From positions 153,937 to 217,936 of the forward strand of contig VXOG01000028.1 in NCBI GenBank assembly GCA_009840165.1: DNA of 64,000 nt, read 5' to 3'. The position numbers and the translations under genes were made by a program. Source of the DNA: Chloroflexota bacterium (GTDB taxonomy: Bacteria; Chloroflexota; Dehalococcoidia; Lucifugimonadales; UBA3495). The notes beneath the pieces are model-generated. The model saw only the letters and a list, made by a program, of their open reading frames with translations, made no database searches and had not been told where the DNA came from. Positions 40,341 to 49,096 of the stretch are shown in pieces. The first letter of the stretch is position 1, and each line of letters begins with the position of its first letter.

Positions 40341-42404
40341 TCATGTTACCACAGGGGCCGCTTCCACCTCTCCCGGCAACTCCCGGCGTACGGCGTCGGC
40401 AAGGCTTTCGGCGGCCAGGTCGTCCAGCTTGATGTAGCGCGCAGACATGGCATCGGCAATGCCCTGCGCCAACCCCAGCTTGATGAAGTCCTGCTCGGTG
40501 TCCACGACCGCGGCGGGGATTTTCGCCTCGGCAATCATCGTCGCAAGGTTCTGCACCTCATCGTCCTGGGACGCCAGTCGGGTCAATTGGTCTCCCGCAA
40601 GCGAAACGTTGGCCCGCCCGTCGGACAGCAGGACGAGCAGCGGAAGTACGTCCCGGTCCTTGAGCTTCTCGGTTTCCAGGGTTTCCATGGCCAGATACAG
40701 GGCGCGCGCCAGCGGGGTTCGTCCGCCGGTGGGCATTTCCTGGAGGAACCACTGCGCCATTTCGACACTGTTTGTGGGCGGCAGCAGGAGTTCGGCGCCG
40801 GTTCCCCGGAAGGCGATCAGGCCCACCCGGTCGCGCCGCTGGTAGGCATCCAGGAGCAGAGACATTACCGCGCCTTTGACGGCAACCATGCGCCGTTGCG
40901 CCCCCATGGAGCCGCTGGCATCGACGACGAACAGGATCAGCGATCCGGTGTGAGTCTCTCTGACTTTCTCGCGGACGTCCCACGGCTCGATGAGCAGAGC
41001 GGACGTATCACAGTCCGCAGCAGTGCGGCGGGATTGCTGATAAGGCGCGGCGGCTCGCAGGGTAGCGTCAAGGGCCAGGTCGGAGGCCGTGCCTTCCGGA
41101 ACGCGGGCGCCGACGTATCGTCCTACCGACGTGCCGCTGACGGTGGTGGCGCGACGCCCGGACGAGCGGCGGGCGCGGCGGTCGGGCGGCTGAACCTGGA
41201 GGTTCTGGACAGCGTAGGGGTCGCCAACCTCGAACCACTCGTCGCCGAGAGCGGCGTCCGCAGAATCATCGGCTTCGTCGTCGGGCGGATCGGGTTCTCT
41301 ATCGCTATCGTCGGTGGGGTCTTCGTTGCTGGAATCGTTGTCGGCGGACGGCTCACGGTCCCGTTGCTGATTCTGGAAATCCTCCAGCATATTGTCCAGC
41401 TGTTCGGTGACCAGGTGCGGCTGTTGGAACGGCTGGCGACGCTGCCGGTGCAGCAGTGCCATTAGCGCCGCTTCACGCACGTCTTCCACGTCAACTACCG
41501 TTCGGCCCTCGTAGGCGGCGATGGTGCTGGCGGTTTTGTACATCACGATGTCGCCGCGCAGCCCGTCCACCTGGTACTCGGCGCAGATGTCGGTAATCAG
41601 CTCCAAGATGTCATCCGGGACTATCACCTCCGCGAGCAGTCGCTGGCTGGAGAGAAGGCGGTCCCGTTCCTCCTGCTCCGCTTCAGCCCAACCATCCATA
41701 AAATCGAAGGGCGCGGCCTCAAAAGCCATCCGCCGGCGCACCACCTCACGGCGTTCGGCTGGCTCGAAAACTCCATCGACCTCCACGGCCAGGCCAAAAC
41801 GGTCGAGAAGCTGAGGCCGAAGGTCGCCCTCCTCCGGGTTCATGGTGCCAACCAGCATGAACTCTGCGGCATGGCTGACGGATATGCCCTCGCGCTCAAC
41901 GTAGTTGCGACCCATTGCGGCCGCGTCCAGCAGAACGTCCACCAGGTGGTCGTTGAGCAGGTTCACCTCGTCAATGTAGAGAATGCCACGATGAGCGGCA
42001 GCAATCAGCCCCGGCTCAAAGTTCTTCTCCCCGGACTTGATAGCTTGCTCAATATCCAGCGATCCGACCAATCGGTCCTCGGTAGCCCCTACCGGCAGAT
42101 CAACGATCCGCACCTGCCGGGCCGATGCCCCACCGGCGCGGACTGCTTGCTGGCACCATTGGCATACCTCTTGCGGGTTTCCGGGCTGGCAACTGTAGGA
42201 GCAGCCGGGCACCACGGGAACCTGGGGAAGCAGCGCGGCCAGCGACCGCACGGCGGTACTTTTGGCGGTTCCCTTTTTGCCGCGCACCAGCACGCCGCCG
42301 ATGCGCGGGTTGATAGCGTTGAGCAGCAACGCCCGCTTCATGGGCGTTTGCCCGACGATTGCGGTGAACGGGAAACGAGGCTCCCGCAGGGTTGGCTGAG
42401 TCAT
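40341..42404 (-). CDS. ChlI-ChlD-type chelatase subunit (AAA+ and VWA domains fused)
   Basis: A 687-residue protein with an AAA+ ATPase resembling Mg-chelatase subunit I (FPFTAIVGQTPMKRAL; P-loop GKKGTAKS at 42-49; ILYIDEVNLLNDHLVDVLLD), a Pro/Asp/Glu-rich linker and a von Willebrand factor A domain with MIDAS motif DASGSMG. Such fused I-D proteins drive metal insertion with BchH or CobN. CobN is encoded 1.8 kb upstream in the same run and no BchH is seen, so cobalt insertion into the corrin ring is the likely job. It begins 12 bp after cbtA. Confidence 0.9.
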   Translation of the reverse strand: MTQPTLREPRFPFTAIVGQTPMKRALLLNAINPRIGGVLVRGKKGTAKSTAVRSLAALLPQVPVVPGCSYSCQPGNPQEVCQWCQQAVRAGGASARQVRIVDLPVGATEDRLVGSLDIEQAIKSGEKNFEPGLIAAAHRGILYIDEVNLLNDHLVDVLLDAAAMGRNYVEREGISVSHAAEFMLVGTMNPEEGDLRPQLLDRFGLAVEVDGVFEPAERREVVRRRMAFEAAPFDFMDGWAEAEQEERDRLLSSQRLLAEVIVPDDILELITDICAEYQVDGLRGDIVMYKTASTIAAYEGRTVVDVEDVREAALMALLHRQRRQPFQQPHLVTEQLDNMLEDFQNQQRDREPSADNDSSNEDPTDDSDREPDPPDDEADDSADAALGDEWFEVGDPYAVQNLQVQPPDRRARRSSGRRATTVSGTSVGRYVGARVPEGTASDLALDATLRAAAPYQQSRRTAADCDTSALLIEPWDVREKVRETHTGSLILFVVDASGSMGAQRRMVAVKGAVMSLLLDAYQRRDRVGLIAFRGTGAELLLPPTNSVEMAQWFLQEMPTGGRTPLARALYLAMETLETEKLKDRDVLPLLVLLSDGRANVSLAGDQLTRLASQDDEVQNLATMIAEAKIPAAVVDTEQDFIKLGLAQGIADAMSARYIKLDDLAAESLADAVRRELPGEVEAAPVVT

Positions 42405-42416
42405 TGCAACGCCCGA

Positions 42417-43202
42417 TCAGGTGGCGGCCACGCCCGACTGCGGATACGCGTGGAGGTCACGCTCGCGGTAGATGCGGTAGCCGACGGTGGCGAAGGCAAT
42501 GCCCATCCAGAGCAGGAAATGCCCGACGGCGGTGAAAGTGCGGAACAAGATGGTCAGACCCGGCGGCAGCCACTCGGGCGCAGCATCACGCACGCTGGGG
42601 ACAGCGTAGGCCAGCAGCAGGGCGACCACCGCGTAAGCGATCCCGACGCCGGCGTAACGGATCCAACGGCCGCCACCCTCCGAACTGCGGTTGACCAGAC
42701 CCACGCCGTAGATCACCAGGGCAACCGCGACGCCGGAAACAAACATGAACAGGAACTGGAAGCCCTGGCGCGCCAGCAACGTACTATCTTCGCCGATGCC
42801 CGGCGGATTGAGCGGGAACTTGAGCTGGGCGTACATCGACACGCCCCAGAAGCCGAGCAGACCGGCGACGGCCGCCCAGGCCCAGGGGCTCCAACCGGGC
42901 GTCGCGTTGCGCATCAGATGATAGAGGCCCGCGAAAATTGCTCCAAAGAGGATCCCGATCACCGCCAGGCCAAAGCTCATTCCGATCCGCTGTACACCCA
43001 AGCTGGTCAGAAACGCCAGCGGCAGGGGATCTTCTTCTTCAGCCTCGGCCAGCTGCTCGGCGCAACCGGCACGGTCTCTGTCGCAGCCTTCCAACTCAAT
43101 CGCCCATTCCATCACGGGCACATTGAAGATGTTCATGTAAGCAGCGACCAAAAGCCCCACTAAGACTCCCATTACTATAGAAGTGGATAAAATACGCGTC
43201 AT
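42417..43202 (-). CDS. cbtA: CbtA-family cobalt transporter subunit
   Basis: A 261-residue membrane protein with about six helices. The start MTRILSTSIVMGVLVGLLVA, an acidic periplasmic loop (CDRDRAGCAEQLAEAEEEDP), GYxR-like LHAYPQSGV end and overall length fit CbtA. CbtA and CbtB are predicted cobalt uptake components found under B12 control. GGGAGG at 43209-43214 precedes the ATG. A terminator separates it from cbtB, so expression may depend on read-through or a separate promoter in 43203-43371, where I see no clear one. Confidence 0.85.
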   Translation of the reverse strand: MTRILSTSIVMGVLVGLLVAAYMNIFNVPVMEWAIELEGCDRDRAGCAEQLAEAEEEDPLPLAFLTSLGVQRIGMSFGLAVIGILFGAIFAGLYHLMRNATPGWSPWAWAAVAGLLGFWGVSMYAQLKFPLNPPGIGEDSTLLARQGFQFLFMFVSGVAVALVIYGVGLVNRSSEGGGRWIRYAGVGIAYAVVALLLAYAVPSVRDAAPEWLPPGLTILFRTFTAVGHFLLWMGIAFATVGYRIYRERDLHAYPQSGVAAT

Positions 43203-43371
43203 GGAGTACCTCCCGATGCAAATCTGTCTGGTCAGGTTCACCAGCCGAAAATCAGCCAGTTTTGGTAAAAATGGCGAAACCACTCAGGCAGATTCGCGGC
43301 GCACTCCTCCTAACGCTTCTACAGCGTTCGCGCAGCGAAAAACGCCAGATGTGAGTCCGGAATCCCGGACG

Positions 43372-43408
43372 AAAAAGCCGGCCCGTACCCCATGGGTGTC
43401 GGGCCGGC
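43372..43408 (-). terminator. Intrinsic terminator after cbtB
   Basis: On the minus strand GCCGGCCCG (43400-43408 complement) pairs perfectly with CGGGCCGGC (43377-43385 complement), a 9-bp GC stem, followed by five T (43372-43376 complement). It begins 8 nt after the cbtB stop and lies before cbtA. Confidence 0.8.
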
Positions 43409-43416
43409 GCTGGTGC

Positions 43417-43617
43417 TTAATGGCACATGAACGCGACGTGGCGCGCGTGGTGGAAGAACTCGTGGACAGTGGTCAGGATGCCGGGGGCTCCGATGGAAGC
43501 GGCGTGGACTCCACCGTCAACGTAGCCGACCAGGTACAGGGCAATGGCGCCAACGACGAGCCACGGCGCCCATGCTGCCGTATCGGTGGCGGAAAGGAAA
43601 CGGTTGAAGATACCCAT
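43417..43617 (-). CDS. cbtB: CbtB-family cobalt transporter subunit
   Basis: A 66-residue single-helix membrane protein. A hydrophobic segment (WAPWLVVGAIALYLVGYVDG) is followed by the CbtB C-terminal metal-binding signature EFFHHARHVAFMCH, with four His and one Cys. It is too small for most gene finders. GAGGAG seven bases upstream supports the ATG at 43617. It stands between the ChuX-like gene and a terminator. Confidence 0.88.
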   Translation of the reverse strand: MGIFNRFLSATDTAAWAPWLVVGAIALYLVGYVDGGVHAASIGAPGILTTVHEFFHHARHVAFMCH

Positions 43618-43734
43618 GTTTTCACTCCTCTTTGTGGTGATAGACGCTTTACGTCGTATCAATAGCAGGCATTGTAGTACCTTGCCGAGGGTTGCACAAT
43701 ACCGGCAGGCGGACAATATCGCCAGAAGCGTGGC

Positions 43735-44145
43735 TTAACGCTCGACGAAAATCAGGTCGTCCTCCTTCCCGACCCAGCGGTCGCGCGCCTCTTCAAACGC
43801 GCGCAACTTTTCGGGCTGCAATTCAGTGCGCTTTTCGTCGTCATCCAGGTACGGATTGGGAAAGTAACAGCGCACCAAAGTATCGTCCCAATTGTGGGAA
43901 AACCGGACGTAATAGGATTTTAATTCGCCGTGGCTGGTGGCCTCAACAAACTGGATTCCGTCGATTTGCTCCAGCTGGAGGTGGAAGTGCCAATTGTCGG
44001 CCTCAATCGTGGCCCAACCACGGTGCACTTCAGGCTCCCTGATGCCGTGGGCGTGGTTCTCGCTGACCACGGAACCGCCACCCACTACCCACATCATGTT
44101 GGGGTCGCTGGTCAGTTCCTTGAGCAAGTCCAGAGTGTATTCCAT
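43735..44145 (-). CDS. ChuX/HutX-like small protein in the cobalamin run
   Basis: A 136-residue protein with no recognised exact family. The block GWATIEADNWHFHLQLEQID, with VRFSHNWDDTLVRCYFPNPY after it, resembles half of the HemS/ChuX fold (IKAENCTHIALIER, FFNKEGSAMLKIFLGRD), which binds heme-like tetrapyrroles. HFHL supplies two candidate His ligands. AGGAGG eight bases upstream supports the ATG at 44145. It starts 16 bp after cobN and is followed by cbtB, so a role in corrin handling or cobalt delivery is plausible. The fold assignment is tentative. Confidence 0.5.
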   Translation of the reverse strand: MEYTLDLLKELTSDPNMMWVVGGGSVVSENHAHGIREPEVHRGWATIEADNWHFHLQLEQIDGIQFVEATSHGELKSYYVRFSHNWDDTLVRCYFPNPYLDDDEKRTELQPEKLRAFEEARDRWVGKEDDLIFVER

Positions 44146-44161
44146 AGCGTTACCCTCCTGC

Positions 44162-47100
44162 TCACGTAGCGGGCGCCTGGTTTCGCATTGCGCCGGCTTC
44201 CTGGCGCGCTTCAATATCGGTTTCCAGGTCCAGATACATCTGCCGCAGTTGCTCCAGCATCTCCGGCGGCGGGTCTTCCCACAGCCCTCGTTGCACCGCC
44301 TCCAGCAGCCGCTCTACGATACCACGCAGCGCCCAGGGATTGCTCTGCCGGAAAAATTCCTGCATGTCTGGATTCAGGACGTATTCTTCCGTAACGTCCT
44401 CATACATCCAGTCTTCGATAACCTGCGCCGTGGCATCATACCCAAACATGTAATCTACGGTGGCGGCAAGCTCGAATGCGCCCTTGTACCCGTGACGCTG
44501 CATTGACTGCATCCACTTGGGGTTGACCACGCGACTGCGGAAGACCCGCCGCGCCTCGTCCTGCAAATCGCGGACGCGAGCGCGGGTCGGGTCGCTGCTG
44601 TCGCCGAAAAACTGGCGCGGGTTGCGCCCGGTGAGGGAGCGCACGGTGGCGATCATACCGCCGTGGTACTGCATGTAGTCATCGCTGTCGAACACGTCAT
44701 GCTCGCGGTTGTCCTGGTTTTTGGCCGCGATGACGATCTGCCCGAACCGCGTGCGGAATTCGTTGCGGGCCGTAACCCCGAAGTCCTGCCGCGAGTAGGC
44801 GTATCCACCCCAGGCGGTGTACACCTCGGCAAGGTCGTGAACCGATTCCCAGTTGCGCTCATCAAGCACGCCCAGGATGCCCGCGCCGTATGATCCGGGC
44901 TTGCTCCCGAAGATCCGGAACAGGGCCGGGTTTCCGGCGCTTTCGGTAGTCTCTTCGTCCGGCGCAGACGCGCGGCGTTCGGCGTCTTCCCGCACGTGCT
45001 TGACCACGAAATTCTGGTCGGCCGATTCGTCCTGCGCTGCTGCCAGCGCCACTGCCTGGTCAATCAGGTAAATGAGATTTGGGAAGGCATCCCGGAAGAA
45101 TCCGCTGATGCGAACCGTGACGTCAATTCGGGGCCGGCCAAGCTCCGCGATGGGAATAATCTCCAGGCCACTGACTCGCCGGCTCTCCGCCTGCCATACG
45201 GGTTTGACACCCAGCAGGTACAGTATCTGAGCGATGTCGTCGCCATGGGTGCGCATGGCGGAAGTTCCCCAGACCACGACGCCCACCATCTCCGGGTACG
45301 CGCCCTCTTCGTCCAGGTATTTCTGCAACAGCGCGTCACCCAGCGACTTCCCAACATCCCACGCGGTGGGCGAGGGCAGCGCGCGCGGGTCCACCGAGTA
45401 GAAATTCCGGCCCGTGGGCAGCACGTTGACCATACCCCGCGTGGGCGCGCCCGACGGTCCGGGCGGAACGAATCTCCCCTCCAGACCCCGTAGCAGGTTG
45501 TCAATCTCATCGGTGGTGCGCAACAGTGAAGGGTAGATATGCTGTCCTACGTAGGACAAAACACTCTCAGTGCGCGGATCCGGTTCGCCGAGGATGTCAG
45601 CGACAACAGGAGATATGAGATGCGCCGCAAAGCCGTCGTCGCACAGCCGCTGGTAAGCCTGCCGACACATGGCTTCCAAAGCTTCGATCACGTCGCCGGA
45701 GTTGCGGATAGGCGCGTCGCCGTCTGAGCCGGCTAGCGCGGCCGGCGCGCTGCCATTGACTGCTGCCGCCGGGTTTTCCAGCAGGTCGTAGTAGTCGTAG
45801 CCCAACGCTTCGGCCAGAGCGCGGCGGAGGCTGGGCACGGCGCCGTTGTCCAGCCGGGTCAACGCGCACAGCAGCCCCACCATCTGCTCGGAGGTGGGAG
45901 GTTCGCCCAGGGTATGCAGCCCGTCCTTGATCTGCGCGTCCTTGATTTCACAAAGGTAGCCGTCGATTTCCAGCATGAACTCGCCGAAGTCGTCGGGCTG
46001 CTCGTCAACGCCCAGGTCACGGTGCAATTCCGCCTGCTGCACCATTTCCCAGATCTGGGCCTCCAGCGTGGGGAGTTTACCCGGATCAAGGGTTTGGCAT
46101 TGGTAATGTTCGTCCATCAACTGCTCCAGCTTCGCGATGTCGCCGTAGGAGTCAGCGGTGGTCATGGGCGGGATGAGATGGTCAATGATGGTGGCGTGGG
46201 TGCGCCGTTTCGCCTGGGTTCCCTCGCCGGGGTTGTTCACGATGAAGGGGTAGAACAGTGGAATGTCGTCCAGGGCAACCTCGGGGTAGCAGGCGGCCGA
46301 CAGGCCGACGCCCTTGCCGGGCAGCCATTCCAGCGTCCCGTGTTTGCCGATGTGGATCATCGCGTCAGCGCCGAACACGTCCCGGATCCAGCGGTAGTAG
46401 GCGATGTAGTGGTGCGTCGGAGTCAGGTCGGGGTTGTGATAGACCGATATGGGGTTCTCGCCGAAACCCCGGGGCGGCTGCAGCCCCACGAACACGTTGC
46501 CCATGGGCACGCCGGCAATGGCCAGTTGATCGCCGATCCGGTACACCTGGCCCGGCAAATCGCCCCAGGCCTCTTGCAGTTCGGCCCGTACCGACGCCGG
46601 GAACCCGGCGTACCATTGCGCATACTGCCGCCGCTCGACGTGTCCCGCCGCCAGCCGCAGCTGCTCTTCAGTCAACGTATCGGTGTCGTTGCTGCAACGT
46701 TCGATGATCCGCTGCACCAGCTCGTCCCCGTCAGCGGGAATGTCCTCAACCCGGTAGCCGGCGGACTTGAGCGCGTGCAGCAGGTTGATAGCGGAGGCCG
46801 GGGTATCCAGGCCCACCGCGTTGCCGATGCGGGCGTCTTTCGTGGGGTAGTTGCTCAGGATGATGGCGATGCGCTTGTCGGCGTTGCTCTTGCGTCGCAG
46901 GGCGGCGTGCCGGGCGGCCAGACGCGCCAGGTGATCCATGCGGTCGGGTTGCGGGACGTAGCGTTGCATCCGGCCGGCCGACAACCCGTTGGCGCCGGCG
47001 CCGGTCTCTTCCTTGAAGGACACCGGAACCGTGATGATTCGCCCGTCGAATTCGGGGAACGCGACGTTCATCGCCGTGTCAATGGGGCCCAGGCCCAGCG

Positions 47101-48058
47101 AGCTTTCCTCCCATTCCGCGCGGCTGCCGGTGCTCACGATACCCTGGATGATGGGCACGTCCAGCTTATCCAGCAGTTCCTGCGACCAGCCGGTCGCCAC
47201 GGTTGCTCCGGTTCCGCCTTGCTGGTGGTCGAGATCGCTCATGGCCAGGCCCATGGTGTTGACGATGCAGTCCACCCGCGGAACGCCGGCCGCGTCAACC
47301 ATGTACTCGGTGAGGGTGTGGCCTCCCTCCTCGTCGCCTTCCTCGGGTTGATGCTTCAGGCTGTACGAAAAAACGGGCAGTACGTTCACGTCCTGCGCTT
47401 CCAGCCGGGCGATAAGGTCATCCACGAACGCCAGGTTGCCGCTCATCCAGTGGGCGCGGTAAAAGAGCGCTCCGATTGACGGGCGACCCTGCTTGAACCG
47501 ATTCGCCATGTACTCCGCGACGCCCGTGCCTTCAGGGACTTCCGGGTGATACACACCTTGCCACGGCATGGGCGCCGGCGCTTCGTGTCCGTAGTCGGCG
47601 CCGAGGTAGGTATCGGCGAGGAACAGGAACAGGTTGCGGAAGTTGAGCACGCCGCCGCGCATCAGGTAGGAAAATACGGTTTCCACCTCGGCAACCGGAG
47701 CGGTGCAGGCAGTAACCAGGTCTTCGTCCCATTCCTGGTGGCCGGGGCACGCGATCAACGGGATGCCGTTGGCGCGGCAGATTTCCACCAGCGGCTCGAA
47801 TACGTCGCCTAGCGCGCGCCGGCCGCCCAGCAGACGTAGCACCACCGCCGAGGAAGCGCCTACCGCCTGCAAAAGCTCCTCACGAGCGGAGGCGGCGGAC
47901 TCCCCCTCACCCTCCAGCGACACCGGGTTACAGGCGTACACGCTGACGCCGTCGCCCCAGGGCATCCCGACCAACGCGCGTTCAGCGGTCAGAATGTCGG
48001 TATCGGCAGTCGTCACCAATACGATGGTGGCAGTATCGGTCGGGGTTTGAGTAGTCAT
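44162..48058 (-). CDS. cobN: Cobaltochelatase CobN subunit
   Basis: A 1298-residue CobN/BchH-type catalytic subunit, a normal length for the family. In order: the N-terminal domain with RPSIGALFYRAHWMSGNLAF, the central segment QPPRGFGENPISVYHNPDLT and HIGKHGTLEWLPGKGVGLS (porphyrin site region), VVWGTSAMRTHGDDIAQILY, RIDVTVRISGFFRDAFPNLI and the C-terminal WMYEDVTEEY. It inserts cobalt into hydrogenobyrinate a,c-diamide with ATP help. The ATG at 48058 lies 2 bp after the cbiE stop. The partner AAA/VWA subunit is probably the gene at 40341-42404. Confidence 0.95.
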   Translation of the reverse strand: MTTQTPTDTATIVLVTTADTDILTAERALVGMPWGDGVSVYACNPVSLEGEGESAASAREELLQAVGASSAVVLRLLGGRRALGDVFEPLVEICRANGIPLIACPGHQEWDEDLVTACTAPVAEVETVFSYLMRGGVLNFRNLFLFLADTYLGADYGHEAPAPMPWQGVYHPEVPEGTGVAEYMANRFKQGRPSIGALFYRAHWMSGNLAFVDDLIARLEAQDVNVLPVFSYSLKHQPEEGDEEGGHTLTEYMVDAAGVPRVDCIVNTMGLAMSDLDHQQGGTGATVATGWSQELLDKLDVPIIQGIVSTGSRAEWEESSLGLGPIDTAMNVAFPEFDGRIITVPVSFKEETGAGANGLSAGRMQRYVPQPDRMDHLARLAARHAALRRKSNADKRIAIILSNYPTKDARIGNAVGLDTPASAINLLHALKSAGYRVEDIPADGDELVQRIIERCSNDTDTLTEEQLRLAAGHVERRQYAQWYAGFPASVRAELQEAWGDLPGQVYRIGDQLAIAGVPMGNVFVGLQPPRGFGENPISVYHNPDLTPTHHYIAYYRWIRDVFGADAMIHIGKHGTLEWLPGKGVGLSAACYPEVALDDIPLFYPFIVNNPGEGTQAKRRTHATIIDHLIPPMTTADSYGDIAKLEQLMDEHYQCQTLDPGKLPTLEAQIWEMVQQAELHRDLGVDEQPDDFGEFMLEIDGYLCEIKDAQIKDGLHTLGEPPTSEQMVGLLCALTRLDNGAVPSLRRALAEALGYDYYDLLENPAAAVNGSAPAALAGSDGDAPIRNSGDVIEALEAMCRQAYQRLCDDGFAAHLISPVVADILGEPDPRTESVLSYVGQHIYPSLLRTTDEIDNLLRGLEGRFVPPGPSGAPTRGMVNVLPTGRNFYSVDPRALPSPTAWDVGKSLGDALLQKYLDEEGAYPEMVGVVVWGTSAMRTHGDDIAQILYLLGVKPVWQAESRRVSGLEIIPIAELGRPRIDVTVRISGFFRDAFPNLIYLIDQAVALAAAQDESADQNFVVKHVREDAERRASAPDEETTESAGNPALFRIFGSKPGSYGAGILGVLDERNWESVHDLAEVYTAWGGYAYSRQDFGVTARNEFRTRFGQIVIAAKNQDNREHDVFDSDDYMQYHGGMIATVRSLTGRNPRQFFGDSSDPTRARVRDLQDEARRVFRSRVVNPKWMQSMQRHGYKGAFELAATVDYMFGYDATAQVIEDWMYEDVTEEYVLNPDMQEFFRQSNPWALRGIVERLLEAVQRGLWEDPPPEMLEQLRQMYLDLETDIEARQEAGAMRNQAPAT

Positions 48059-48060
48059 GT

Positions 48061-48759
48061 TCAATCGTGGTCTCCGGCGGGCCTGGGGAACACCATTATG
48101 GAAAGGTCGCTGAATTCGTCGGGCAGCCGGGCGCATTCAGCCAGCGTGCCGTCCCAGCGCTGCTCATCGGGCAGGCTCAGTCGTTGGAACACGGTAACGG
48201 GATGCTCAGGGTCTGCGCCGTCGGAGATCGCGTTGGCCGCGATGCCGGGAGGCATGAAATCGAACGGGCGTGGCAGCAGGATGACGTTACGCCGGCCCTC
48301 CTGCAACGTTTCCACCAACTCGCCCAACTCCGAACCGCGATCCCATCGCTGGTGCAGCGTGATGAACAACGATTCTTCGAGGGAAATGCCGGCGCGGGCG
48401 CATGCGATCTGCACGCTGCTGACGCCGGGTACCAATTTCACCGTATCGGCGCGCCGACGGACCCGATTGAGTAACTCTTTGACGGATACGTTGAGGTCGC
48501 CCCACACGCAGACCACGCAGGATTTGCCCTGCTGCGCCTGCTCCTGGGCGTAGTCCAGCACTGCCTCCTGGTCGCGGTAGGCCATGGGGTGCACTTCGGC
48601 TCCCCCGGTGTGACCCGCCACCACGTCCAGCACGGTCTTGAAGCCCACCACCAGGTCAGCGTCAAGGAGAGCTTCCCGACCCTTGATGGTCAGGAACTCG
48701 GGGTCGCCTGGCCCGACGGCCACGACGGTCATTGTGATGCCGGTATCGGCGGTGGTCAT
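48061..48759 (-). CDS. cbiE: Cobalt-precorrin-7 C5-methyltransferase-like protein (CbiE)
   Basis: A 232-residue tetrapyrrole methylase. VVAVGPGDPEFLTIKGREAL begins at about residue 12, followed by LLDADLVVGFKTVLDVV, VCVWGDLNVSVKELLNRV and LVPGVSSVQIACARAGISLE, in the CbiE pattern. The family methylates C5 of the corrin ring; the CbiT decarboxylating partner is not present here. An in-frame ATG at 48732 is an alternative start, since neither has a clear ribosome binding site. It is the first gene behind a cobalamin riboswitch. Confidence 0.85.
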   Translation of the reverse strand: MTTADTGITMTVVAVGPGDPEFLTIKGREALLDADLVVGFKTVLDVVAGHTGGAEVHPMAYRDQEAVLDYAQEQAQQGKSCVVCVWGDLNVSVKELLNRVRRRADTVKLVPGVSSVQIACARAGISLEESLFITLHQRWDRGSELGELVETLQEGRRNVILLPRPFDFMPPGIAANAISDGADPEHPVTVFQRLSLPDEQRWDGTLAECARLPDEFSDLSIMVFPRPAGDHD

Positions 48760-48788
48760 CTGGTATGTCCGTTATAGCGTACTGAACG

Positions 48789-48819
48789 AAAAACCCTGGC
48801 ATATTTGCTCAGCCAGGGT
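48789..48819 (-). terminator. Riboswitch-controlled intrinsic terminator
   Basis: On the minus strand ACCCTGGC (complement of 48812-48819) pairs with GCCAGGGT (complement of 48793-48800) across an 11-nt loop, followed by a run of T to 48789. It lies between the cobalamin aptamer and the cbiE start, so it is probably the expression platform. Confidence 0.75.
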
Positions 48820-48922
48820 CGTAAACGTCACCAAGTGGTGGAGAGGGCATTGGTGCAAACCGATGAACGGCTCAATGCCTCGCGGAAAGACCCTGTTGGG
48901 CGCAGAGCGGGATCCAAGGCAA

Positions 48923-49096
48923 CACCGGGCAGGTCTCCTGGCTTACGGCTCCAAGCCCTGCCGACGCCTTCCCGCCTTCCGCTACTCGCGGTGGCAGTGG
49001 CAATTCGCCGGCCGGCTCCCCGTTTACAGTGGCGCAACCGCGACGGACTTTCACCGTCTTCCCAATTAAGCCGAACTTGGGTTATGGCGCCCGGTG
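48923..49096 (-). promoter_or_regulatory. Cobalamin riboswitch
   Basis: The minus strand contains the B12 box AGCCAGGAGACCTGCC (complement of 48928-48943) and upstream core segments GGGAAGACGGTGAAAGTCC and GCGGTTGCGCCACTGTAA. P1 is closed by CACCGGGC (complement of 49089-49096) and GCCCGGTG (complement of 48923-48930). Binding of adenosylcobalamin should favour the terminator at 48789-48819 and switch off cbiE, cobN and the genes behind them. Confidence 0.95.

Noticed and set aside
45914-47479. A 521-codon plus-strand frame inside cobN
   Set aside because: It is antisense to conserved CobN motifs and has no recognisable domain.
48789-49096. A second cobalamin riboswitch before cbtB or cbtA
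   Set aside because: The gaps at 43203-43416 and 43618-43734 contain no B12 box or aptamer core; only the copy upstream of cbiE is present.
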